From Phocoena phocoena (taxonomy: Eukaryota; Chordata; Mammalia; Artiodactyla; Phocoenidae): a DNA stretch of 64,000 nucleotides. The notes under the pieces are model-generated. The model did not search any database. It saw nothing but the letters and a program-made list of their open reading frames with translations, and was not told where the DNA came from. Every line of letters begins with the position of its first letter. The stretch's first letter is position 1. The position numbers and the translations under genes are program-made. Shown piece after piece: positions 13,501 through 25,500 of this stretch. The stretch is taken from contig NC_089226.1 of the NCBI RefSeq assembly GCF_963924675.1, positions 57,635,690 through 57,699,689 of the forward strand, written 5' to 3'.

Positions 13501-16500
13501 CCACGTCTTCTTTATCCATTCATCTGTTGATGGTCACTTAGGTTGCTTCCATATCTTGCCAGTTGTAAACAATGCTGCTATGAACACTGGGATGCATGTA
13601 CCTTTTCAAATTAGTGCTTTTGTTTTTTTCAGATATTTACCCAGGAGTAGAATTGCTTGGTCAATGGTAGTTTTATTTTAAGTTTCTTGAGAAACGTCCA
13701 TACTGTTTTCCACAGTGGCTGTACAGTTTACATTCCCACCAACAGTGCATGAGGGTTGTCTTTTCTCCACATCCTCTCCAACAGTTGTTATATTTGTGTT
13801 CTTTTTGATGACAGCCATTCTGAGAGGTGTGAGGTGATATCTCATTGTGGTTTTGATTTGCATTTCCCTAATGATTAGCAGTGTTCAACATCTTTTCATG
13901 GGCCTGTTGGCCATCTGCATTTGCTCTTTAGAAAAATGTCTTCAGTTCTTCTGCCCATTTTTTAATCAGGCTGTTTGGTTTTTTTGATGTTGAGTTGTAT
14001 GAGCTATTTATATATATATTGGATATTAATCCCTTATTGGTCATATCATTTTCTCCTACTCAGGAGGTTGTCTTTTCCTTTTTTCAATGGCTTCTATTGC
14101 TGTGCAAAAACTTTTAGGTTTAATTAGGTTCCATTTGTTTATTTTTGCATTTATTTCCTTTGGTTTAGGAAACAGATCCAAAAAAATATTGCTATGATTT
14201 ATGTCAAAGACTGTTCTGCCTTTGTTTTCCTCTAAAATATTACAGTATCCAGTCTTACACTTAGGTCTTTAATCCATTTTGACTTTATTTTTGTATATGG
14301 TGTTCGAGAATGTTTTAACTTCATTCTTTTAAGTTAGCTGTCCAGTTTTCCCAGTACCTCTTATTTGAAGAGATTATCATTTCTCCATTGTATATTCTTG
14401 CCTCCTTTGTCATAGATTAATTGATCATAAGTGCATGGTTTTTTTCTGGGCTCTCTCTACTGTTGCATTGATGTCTCTTTTTATGCCAATACCATAATGT
14501 TTTGATTACATTGTAGCTTTGTAATATAGTCTGAAGTCAGGGAGCATGATTCGTCCAGATCTGTTATTCTTTATCAAGATTGTTTTGACTATTTGGGTTC
14601 TTTTGTGTTTCAATACAAATTTTAATATAGTTTGTTCTGGTTCTTTGAAAAATGCCGTTCATATTTTTTTGAATTTTAATATCCTTATTGGAGTTTAATT
14701 GCTTTACAATGTTGTGTTAGTTTCTGCTGTACAACACAGTGAATCAGCTATATGTATACATATATCCCTATATCCCCTCCCTCTTGAGTCTCCCTCCCAC
14801 CCTCCCTATCCCACCCCTCTAGGTCATCAGAAGGCATCAAGCTGATCTCCCTGGGCTATGCAGCAGCTTCCCACTAGCCATCCACTTTACAATTGGTAGT
14901 GTATATATGTCAATGCTACTCTCTCACTTTGTCCCAACTTCCCCTTCCCTCCCGTGTCCATTGATAGCTTGATAGGGATTGCATTGAATCTGTAGATTGC
15001 CTTTGGTAGTATGGTCATTTTAACAGTATTGATTTCTTCCAATCCAAGAACACGGTATATCTTTCCATCTGTTTGTCGTCTTCTGTTTCTTTCATCAGTG
15101 TCTTATACTTTTCCAAATACAGTTCTTTTGCCTCCTTAGGTAGGTTTATTCCTAGATATTTTATTCTTTTTGATGTGATGGTAAATGGGATTGTTTCCTT
15201 AATTTCTCTTTATGATAGTGCATTGTTAATGTGTAGGAATGGAACAGATTTCTGTATGTTGATTTTATATCCTGCAACTTTACTGAATTCAGTGATGAGC
15301 GCTAGTAGTTTTCTGGTGGTGTCTTTAGGATTTTCTGTATGTACTATTGCATCAGCTGCAAATGGTGACAGTTTTACTTCTTCCTTTCCAATTTGGATTC
15401 CATTTATTTCTTTTTCATCTCTGACTGTTGTAACTAGGACTTCCAAAACTATGTTGAATAAAAGTGGCTAGAGTGGACATCCTTGTCTTGTTCCTGATCT
15501 TAGAAGAAATGCTTTCAGCTTTTCACCTTCGAGTATGATGTTAGCTGTGGGTTTGTCATATATGGCCTTTATTATGTTGAGGTACAGTCCCACTATGCCC
15601 ACTTTCTGGAGAGTTTTTATCATAAATGGGTGTTGAATTTTGTCAAAAGCTTTTTCTGCATCTATTGAGATGGTCATATGGTTTTTATTCTTTAATCTGT
15701 TTATGTGGTGTATCACACTGATTGATTTGTGTATATTGAAGAATCCTTGCATCCCTGGGATAAATCCCACTTGATCATGGTGTATGATCCTTTTAATGTA
15801 TTGTTATGTATTTGGATTGCTAGTATTTTGTCAAGGATTTTTTCATCTCTGTTCATCAGTGGTATTGGCCTGTAATTTTTTTTTTGTCATATCTTTGTGT
15901 GGTTTTGGTATCAGGGTGATGGTGGACTCACAGAGTGAGTTTGGGAGTGTTCCTTCCTCTGCAATTTTTTGGAATCGTTTCATAGGATTGGTGTTAACTC
16001 CTCTCTAAATGTTTGATAGAATTTGCTTGTGAAGCCATCTGGTCCTGGACTTTTGTTTGTTGGACTTTTTAAAATCACAGTTTTAATTTCAGTACTGGTA
16101 ATTGGTCTGCTCATATTTTGTATTTCTTACTGGTTCACTCTTGGAAGATTGTACCTTTCTAGGAATTTGTCCATTTCTTCTAGGTTGTCCATTTTATTGT
16201 CACGTAGTTTATTGTAGTAGTCTCTTATGATCCTTTGTATTTCCATGGTGTCAGTTGTAACTTCTTTTTCATTTCTGATTTTATTGATTTGAGTCCTTTC
16301 CCTTCCTTCTTTGATGAGTCTGGCTAAAGTTTTATTAATTTTGTTTTTCTTTTCAAAGAACCAACTTTTAGTTTCATTGATCTTTTCTATTGTTTTCTTC
16401 ATTTCTGTTTCATTTATTTCTGCTCTGATCTTTATGATTTCTTTCCTTCTACTAACTTTGGGTTTTGTTCGTTCTTCTTTCTCTAGTTGTTTTAGGTGTA

Positions 16501-19500
16501 AGTTTGGGTTGTTTGAGATTTTTTCTTATTTCCTAAGGTAACACTGTATTGCCATAAACTTTCCTTTTATAACTGATTTTGCTGAGTCCCATATGTTTTG
16601 GATTGTCATGTTTTCATTTTCATTTGTCTCTAGGTATGTTTTTAATTTCACCTTTGATTTCTTCAGTGATCCATTGGTTTTTAGTAGCATACTACTTATC
16701 CTCCAAGTGTTTGTGTTTTTTACAGTTTATTTTTCTTGTAGTTGATTTCTAATCTCAGCGTTGTGGTCGGAAAAGATGCTTGATAAGATTTCAGTTTTCT
16801 TAAATTCACCATGGCTTGCTTTGTGGCCCAGCATGTGATCTGTCTTGGAGAATGTTCCATGTGCACTTGAGAAGAACATGTATTCTGCTGCTTTCAGATG
16901 GAATGTTCCATAAATATCAATTAAGTCAATGTGATCTAATGTGTTATTTAAGGCCTGTGTTTCCTTATTGATTTTCTATCTGGATGATCTGTCCATTGAT
17001 GTACGTGGGGTGTTAAAGTCCCCCACTACTATTGTGTTACTATCGATTTCTCCTTTTATGGGTATTAGCATTTACCTTATACGTTGGTGTGCTCCTATGT
17101 TGCATGCATATATATTTACAATTGTTATATATTCTTGAATTGATCCCTTGATCATTATGTAGTGTCCTTCTTTGTCTCTTGTAACAGTCTTTATTTTAAA
17201 GTCTATTTTGTCTATATGAACATTGCTACTCCAGCTTTCTTTTGATTTCCATGTGCATGGAATACCTTTTTCCATCCCCTCACTTTCAGTTTGCATGTGT
17301 CTCTAGATCTAATATAAGTCTCTTATAGGCAGCATATATACAGGTCTTGTTTTCTTAACCATTTAGCCACTCATTGTCTTTTGGTTGGAGCATTTAGCCC
17401 ATTTACATTTAAGGTAATTATTGATATGTATGTTCTTACTGCCATTCTGTTAATTGTTTTTTGTTTCCATAGGTCTTTTTTCCCCTTTCTTCTTTTGCTT
17501 TCTTGTGATTTGATGACCATCTTTAGTTTTATGTTTGAATTCCTTTTTCTTTTTGTGTGTATATCTATTACAGGTTTTGGTTTGTGGTTACCATGAAGTT
17601 TTTGTATAGCAGTCTCTCTTCCTCTCCCTCTCCCTCTCTCTCTCTATATATATGTAGATGTATATATATGTATATATATATGTGTGTGTGTGATTGTATT
17701 AAGTTGCTGATCTCAATTTCAAATTTTAGTGATCTGTTCTTCCTTACCACTATTGATTCCTTCTAGTGTATTTTTCATTTCAGTTATTGTATTCTTCACC
17801 TCTGTTTGACTGTTCTTTATATTTTCTCTTTTTTAAAAAAACTTCTAACTTCTCCCTCTGTGCATCCATTGTCCTCCCAAGTTCTTTGATCACGTTTACA
17901 ATCTTTACTCTGAACTCTGGCCTGCAGATTTTCTGATGAAAAATCAGCTGATAGCTTTATAGGAGTTTCCTTGCTGCTTCTTGTATTCTCTTTAATTGTT
18001 GTCATTTTAGTTACAATGTGTCTTGATGTATTCCTCTTTTGAGTTAATCCTGTATGGGACTCTCTGTGCTTCCTGAACTTGGATGTCTGTTTCCTTTCCC
18101 AGTGAGGCAAGTTTTCAGCTATTATGTCTTCAGTTGTTCTCAGCCTCTTTCTTTTCTTTCTGAGATCCCTATAGTGCAAATATTTGTGCACTTGATGTGG
18201 TCCCAGAGGTCTCTAACTGTCCTTATTTCTTTTAATTTCTTTGTCTTTTTTTCTGTTCAGTGGCAGTGATTTCCACTACTCTGTCTTCCAGCTCACTGAT
18301 CTCTTCCTCTGTGTTATATAGTCTACTATTGATTCCCCATAGTGTTTTCATTTCAGTTATTGCATTCTTCATCTTTGTTTATTCTTTATATTTTCTAATT
18401 CTTTGTTTAAAAACTTCTAACTTCTCTCTCTGTGCATCCATTCTTTGTCCAAGTTCTTTTATCATCCTTATGATCATTACCCTGAACTCTTTCTCAGGTA
18501 GATTGCCTATCTCCACTTAGTTTTTCTTCTGAGGTTTTAGTTTGTTCCTTCATCTGGAACATGTTCCTATTTCACCTCATTTTGCCTGTTGCTGTTTTTA
18601 TTTTTATGGATTTGGCAGGTTGGTTCTGTTTCCCGACTTTGGAGAAGTGTCCTTTTGTAGATGTCCTGTGTGTCCCAGCAGTACACTACCCTCTCATCAC
18701 CAGAGCTATGTATGCTGTGTGGATCTTTTGTGGCAGGCTGACTGTGTGTGAGCATGTGGGTGGTCTGCTAGACTTGATTGGTCCCCGGTCCTGTTGGTTG
18801 CCAGATCCTGCCTTGTGTGGAGGCTGCCTGTCGCTGGTTCATAGGACCCAGTCATGAGGTGGCTGACTGCAGAACCTTGGCGTGCCCTGGGTTCAGCTTA
18901 CTGGTGGGCAGAATAAGGGTCCAGGAGACCTCAGTCTATTGTGTGTCCACTGGTGGGTGAAGGAAGGTTCTGGGGCTAGTCCTGGACTACTGGTGGGCAG
19001 AGATGTTTCCTGGGGTCTGGTTGCAGGGTGCAGAGGTCCTAGAGGTGGTGTCAGATTGCTGGTGGGTGGGCCAATTCCTAACACAGTTGGTTGTGGGGTC
19101 TGGGGTATCCTGAAGTGCATGTCGGCCTGCTAGTGGGCAGGCCAGGGCCCAGCCATTCCCAGGGCAGGATATGGCCTCTTAGTGGGTGGGCTGGTTCTGC
19201 AGGCTGCAAGGCTGTGGTTTTCTTGTGGCTGGTGTCTGCCTGCTGGTGGGCAAAGCTGGGTCTGACACTAGACCAGGTTCTCTGGTGGGCAGGGCCACGG
19301 TCCGGCAGGGCCACGGTCCGGCAGGTCCCAGGGCAGGGTCTGACTTGCTATTGGGCAGGCCATGTCTGCAGACTGGGGGGGCTGCGGTTTTCTTATGGCT
19401 GCTCTCTGCCCACTGGTGGGTAAAAATGTGCTGAGGCTAGAGCAGGATCCTTGGAGGGTGGGGCTGGGTACAAGGGATTATGGGGCTGGGGCCTGTCCAC

Positions 19501-22500
19501 TGGTAGGTGGAGCTGGTTCCTGGGGCCTCAGGTCTAGTGCCTGCACCCTGGTGTATGGGGCCAGGTCCTGGGCCCTCTGGTGGGCAGGGCCATGTCCAGG
19601 TGTGGCTGTGGGCTCAGGGGTTCTTAAGGCAGCCTGTCTGCTCATGGGTAGGGCTGTGTCCTTTCCCAGTTAGTTGCCTGGCCTGAGGCCTCCAAGTACT
19701 GATGTCTACAGACTGTTGAACCAGGGCATCACTGCATCCTGGGACTAATAAGCTAGAGGAAGGATTCTAAAATGGCGCTTGCCAGCACCAGTGTCCACAT
19801 GGCAGAATGAGCTCCCCAGATGGCTGCCACCACCGTGTATGTCCCCAGGGTGAGCTCCAGTTGCATCCTGCTTCTCCAGGAGACTTCAAGATCAGCAGAT
19901 GGGTCTAATCCAGGCTCATACCAAATTACTGCATCTGCCCTGGGTCCCGGAGTGTGAGATATTCGTGTGTTTTACGAGTGGGGTCTCTATCTCCCCCAGC
20001 CCTCTGGGACTCTCTAAAGTAAGCCCTGCTGGCCCTCAAAGCCAGATGCTCTGAAGGCTCATCTTCCCAGTGCAGAAGCCCTGGTCTGGGGAGCTCAGTG
20101 TAGGGCTTGGACCTCTCACTTCTTTGGGAGAACCTCTGCAATTGTCATTTTTCTCCTGTTTGTGGGTTGCCCACCCAAGGGTATGGGACTTAACTATGTT
20201 GCAACTCCACCCCTCCTACCCATCTCATTGTGGTTCCTTCTTTATATCCTTAGGCATAGAAGACCATTTCTGTTAGCTTCTGGTCCTTTTCATCAATGGC
20301 TGTTCCGTAAATAGTTGTGATTTTGGTGTGCCTGTGAGAGGGGGTGAGCTTAGGGTCTTTCTACTCTACCATCTTGGCCAATCCCTGGTCTTGAATGGAT
20401 GTCTTTATGTGGGAGCATCCACATGTAGACCGGGTGTACCCAGTGTCTTTGGGGTGATGGCTGGATCTGATGTGGATGGCAGCCACGTCTTTCCTCAGGG
20501 TGTGCTGGCCACTAAGATGAGGGTGTGGCTGGTGCTGGATTAGCTAGAGCCTCCAGCAGAGTGTGAGGCAGGACTTCCTCTCTGCTCAGTGGCCACGTCA
20601 CTCTGTCAGGGGTGGGGCCTGCTGCCTAGTTGCTGGAGCAGAAGGAGGGTCCAGCTTGAGCTGGCTCCTTTCCCTTTAAGTGTGTGTTTCCCTTCTCCCC
20701 ACACTGGGGCCTTGCCCTGAAGGAGGGGAGTGCTGAAGTACACGGGGCTTGTGCCCTTATAGAGGTCCGGTGCTCCTCCTGTGTTGGCGTCTGCAGCTCC
20801 ACTCAGCTGCAGCCCAAGGTCACATCTTTTCCCCGTTATGGTTGGCCCAGATCCAGTGCAAGGTTGTGGCATAGAGTGGGCAGGGCTGGAGCCTTCCCTA
20901 GGCTGGGACTGGGGATCACGGTATTTTGGTTCAGGAATTGAAGCTCTGCGCAGCTGTCGGAAGTTGGGCTGCTTCTGTAGTGCTATTTGAGTAAGTGCGA
21001 CAGTGGCTGCCACCGCCCACCTAGACCACACCCCAGGCCCCTGAGCCACCTCTGCATCCCTAGATGGAGTCTTTTCCCAAGACCTGACTGCCCTAGGTCC
21101 CGTGCCAGGCTGTGACATGGAAGAGCGGCACCGGGGGGGTTCTCTCGGCTCGCATTGGGGGGTGTGGTGCGGCGGCAGCTGCTAGGCAAACCTCTCTCCA
21201 CCCTGTCTGGGGGTGAGCCTGCACCTGTGTGCTCCTCCCAAGTGGAGTCTAGGCTTCTTCAGCCTTTCTGTCCCGGCACTTCTCCTCCCTGCAGGACCCC
21301 TCGTCCCCTCTGGGGACACCCTGTCTGTGGCTCAACCCGCTCACTCCCCACCCATGCGATCTCCCTTTTCCTCTTAGTCCCCTCCCCGGGGCACAGGTCC
21401 TGACCACGTGCTTTCCTTCTGTCCTACCTGATTACGTGGGAATCTTTCTTGCAGCCTTGGTGGTTTAGGAGTAGTTCTGCCAGTTTCCAGTTAGTTTTCC
21501 ATGAGAACTGTTCTGCATGTAGATGTGGTTTTGATGTGTTTGTGGGGTCAGCTGAGCTCCACATCCTCTTACTCTACCATCTGGATCCCCCTCCTGAAGC
21601 ACTAGCCTAGGTCCTCATATTTCTAAAACTTCATCTCATGGGTTTAATCTTTGGTCTGGCCCATACTTGCATCCCCAGCCTTATTCTGCACCAGCCACCC
21701 TTTCCCTCTGCTTTTAGTCACACTAGCCTTCTTTAAATCCTTCCAACAGGCATTCCTCCTCTTTGCTGTGAGACCTTTCACACATTCTTCTCTTTGTATG
21801 GAACATTTCCTCTCTGCATTAGAGTAAGTTTAATACTAGTGGCTGCGACAAACTTAAAAATGTCAATGACTGAACACAAAAGTTTATTTCTTGCTTTTAC
21901 AAAATCTATTGTGGATATTCCTGGTTGGTAGGTGGCCTTCCACATGATCCTTCAAAGAGCCAGGTCCCTTCTGGCTATGGCTCTGTCATCCCATGGGACC
22001 TTAAGAGTACTTTATTGGATCCTACGCAACTGGTGGATAGATGATTGAGTGAGGGGAGGGTGGTGAGAGATGTAGAGGATCCTACAGGAGGTTTTGAATG
22101 AGCTGTACCTGGAAACGGCATTTATCACTTCCACCCAGGTGCATTGGCTAGAACTGTCATATGCCCACATCTAGCTGCCTAGGAGGCAGGAAGAACAGTC
22201 TAGCTGTGTGCCCAGAAAGTAGAGGGAATGGCTTCAGTTAACCCAGAGATTTCTTTGACACATACTATGTCCCCCGCTGCATTCACTGATTACCTCCTGC
22301 CCGTCCTTCAGATCTCAGGGATGCCTTCTCTTACCTCTGTGACTAGGTCAAATCACCCTAGTCCTTCATGCGCCTCTCTTTTGTGGCAGTAATCACTGTT
22401 GTAAATTCATGTTCCTTTGTGTTACTGTTTCTTCTGTGCTTGTTTCCCACTAGGTACTGTTCCAGTGCTTGGTACATGTAGTCATTCAGTAAATATCTGT

Positions 22501-25500
22501 TGAATAGGTAATTGCCCCGTGAGCACCTACTGCTACCCAGTGTGGCTCCAGAGGAAGTCAGATTGAAATACCATCCCACTCCCAGCCCTTAGTGCTATCT
22601 GTGGGTCACAAATCTGACTCAATACCTTTCAGTGTGTCTAGGCATCCGAAAGGCCACTGCCCAGCTCCTGGCCCCTCTGATACTATTTCATTGCTAATAG
22701 ACACCCTGCCCAAGGTTGTCCCCAGATGTTCCAGCCACTCTTCTCAACAAGGATTGTGTATTTTTCTTGCCCTTCAGAGGCTGGCCTCATAGGGGTAGTG
22801 TGGCGTCGGGGCCCCAGACAGCCGCGAGGTCTCCCTTACCCCACTGGCTCTGCTTATCCCTTAGATGCGTGTGTCCCCCTGACCTCCTGTCCCCTATCCC
22901 TCCCCAGAACAGGCTTTAGTGAAAGAGACTATCAGTGCTGTTGACAGACTGACCGGATGTGTAGAGGTTGCACTGAGGAAGGTGAAGTGTCAGACAAAAC
23001 ATATCCTGAAGTCAAAGTCCACGCCTTGCCAAATTTCCAGCCTCCTTGGGAGACAAGTGCTAAATGTATTTGTTCTTATTATTTTGTCACCAGCATCCTT
23101 AATATTTGGTATAAGCTACCTATCCAGTGTGGAGAAGGGGAAAAAATTCTTAACCTTTCAAATGTGAAACAGATGGTGGAATTTTGAACAGGCGGGGCAA
23201 AGGTATTCTGAGTGTGAACAGGTGAAAGTGCAGGATAAGACACTGCCCAGCAGTAAGTCCTGTCCCTAGCAGCCTAACTCCTCCAGCCCCACCCTCGCCC
23301 CAGACCTAGCAAGCATGCAGCCCTGCATTGTGGGGCCTTGAAGCACTTGGGCAGAGGTGAGGGCGGTGTCGATCTGATGCTCTCCCGCATTCCTTACAGA
23401 TTGCAAAGGAAGATGCCATTCTGCCGGTAGCTCTCTTCCCATCTCTCTGCGAGCTCATCTTTCATAACAACCCTCTGGTGGCCCATACACAAGGTATGGT
23501 ACCCACAAACCTGCCCCCTGAACCCAGTCTCCAAGAAGCAATGTGGGCCTCCTCATCCCTACCTCAGGGCTGAGCCCTGCTCTGCTCTGCGTCGTGGGTG
23601 GACAAGGTTCATAGTGCATTGGGGGCTGTAGAAAACAACAGAGACCTCTGAGCACATGCTCTGCACTAACTCATCCTGACAGCAAACCTGTGAAGTGGGC
23701 ATTTGTGTCCCCGTGCACAGTAGATGAAACTGAGGATCAGAGAGGGTCACAATCTACCCAAGGTCACACAGCAACAAAGAGGCAGCGCTGGGAATGGAGT
23801 ACAGAATTATCTAGATCCTGCATGGGCTCTATAATGACACTTTGCTTTGTGGAACAGGTCTGTTGTGACCTCACTCCCCACTTCCCAGTTAGGGAGGAGT
23901 GGGAGGCCGAACTGCTGAGCCCTCCCCACCCAGAGCATGCTGAATGCAGTAGATGCTCTGTCAGTACTGGAACCCACTGTCCAAGATGCAGCAGCTGGAG
24001 GCATTTTAGAATCCTGGGCCCTGGAGTGACACTAGGGTATTCTAATCTCTACTCTACACTGTCTTCATTGCCTTAGACAAATTCCTTAACCTCTCTGTGC
24101 CTCAGTTTCCTCACCTGTCAAATGGGCATAATATAGGTACCTACCTCCTAGAGCTCGTGCGAGAATTAAGTAAGTTTATACATGTACATGAGCAGTGCCT
24201 GGCACACAGAAGCCCCCAGTAAAATGTTAGCTAATAGTAATCTTATTTTCCCACCATGGCTCCAGGGGTCCCTCCACTGCTAAAAAGCCTCCTCCAGGAG
24301 CAGCTGGGAATCCACTTAATTCGAAGGAAGATGGTAAAGGCTAAGCGTCACATTTTGATGCCTCGGAAGGACTCTCGGAAGGTAAGCCTTCAAAGGCGGG
24401 ACCCCCCAAGCCCAGGGGGAGTGGAGCGGAAGGTAAGCCTTCAAAGGCGGGACCCCCCAAGCCCAGGGGGAGTGGAGCCTATTTTAATGCCTGCAGACCA
24501 ACCTGGCAGCAGAGCTGCTCCCTCCCACAATATCTGGGATCCCTCCGTTAGGTTTGTAGCCGCAGTTTTGTCTTCTCCTTCCCTCGCTCTCTTACATACA
24601 GATATACCCAGGAGAGACAAGACAGCCAGTCAGAGACCCAAAAGTCAGAGTAGGGAGGAGCCTGGGAGGGCATTGAGTCTGACCCCCTAATTTTACAGAG
24701 AAACTGAGGTCCAGAGAAGACACTGTGGAGAAGTGGAGAGAAATCAGTCAGAAGACCCGGGTGTCAGTCTGGCTCCATCATTTTTCTAGCTGCCTGAACT
24801 TGGGCAAGATTTCCACTCTCTGAGCTTCAGCTTCTCAACTCTGAAACCTCTCAGAGCTGCTGAGAGGACTGGATGAAGCAACAGATATAAAAACACTTTA
24901 GGGCTTCCCTGGTGGCGCAGTGGTTGAGAGTCCGCCTGCCGATGCAGGGGACACGGGTTCGTGCCCCGGTCTGGGAAGATCCCACATGCTGCGGAGCGGC
25001 TGGGCCCGTGAGCCATGGCCGCTGAGCCTGCGCGTCCGGAGCCTGTCCTCCGCAACGGGAGAGGCCACGACAGTGAGAGGCCCGCGTAACGCATAAAAAA
25101 AAAAAAAAAAAAAAAACACTTTATAAACTCCCCAAACCCCTACGAATGCAGGTTATAGTCACCTGTGGTAATCGTGAATGGCTGCACCAGGGCTAGAATA
25201 CACATCTTCTGCCTGAATCTTAGGAAGCGTTTCCTACCGTTGAGAGCAGTCTGCTCCCTCAGTACCTCCCCCAGCTAGTGGTCTTAGATTGGCCTTCTGG
25301 GATGCCGTAAAGTAAGTCAAATCCCTCTTTCATCCGAAGGATTTCAGAAATTTCTGTGAAATGCTGCTCCCTCCTGAACTTTAGTCTTCCTATAGCCAAA
25401 AGCTGGACTTGGCATTGCTGGTCCCGAAAGTTAATTAGCTATTCCCTGCCCAACGCCCCCCGCCCCCAACCCCAGTCTGCTTCTGTACAGCCAAGCTCTT

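Larger units (their letters stand above)
13021..20390 (-). mobile_element. Nearly full-length but mosaic L1, antisense, with nested insertion
   Basis: In + order: 3' UTR (13025-13440), ORF2 C-terminal region to 14664, a foreign L1 3' fragment (14665-14961), then ORF2 RT and endonuclease text to about 17460, ORF1 (17750-18530) and a G-rich 5' UTR (18560-20390, ending ctaccatcttggccaatcc, the usual L1 start seen in reverse). RT pieces such as [20 protein letters not shown] and SGTRQGCPL are recognisable. The active-site motif reads FAAD in place of FADD, so the first catalytic Asp is lost. Many stops and frameshifts; inactive. Confidence 0.8.

Noticed and set aside
18890..19600. Evenly repeated ctggtgggcag motif resembling a CRISPR or zinc-finger-site array
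   Set aside because: Spacing is irregular, copies vary, and the surrounding sequence is L1 5' UTR in a mammalian intron.
20606..21403. Long GC-rich frames on both strands (up to 170 codons)
   Set aside because: They lie in an L1 5'-UTR-like GC-rich block where stops are rare. No domain or similarity is recognised.
24901..24975. tRNA-like A-box and B-box as a tRNA gene
   Set aside because: This is the tRNA-derived head of a CHR SINE with a poly(A) tail and target duplication, not a tRNA gene with a cloverleaf.
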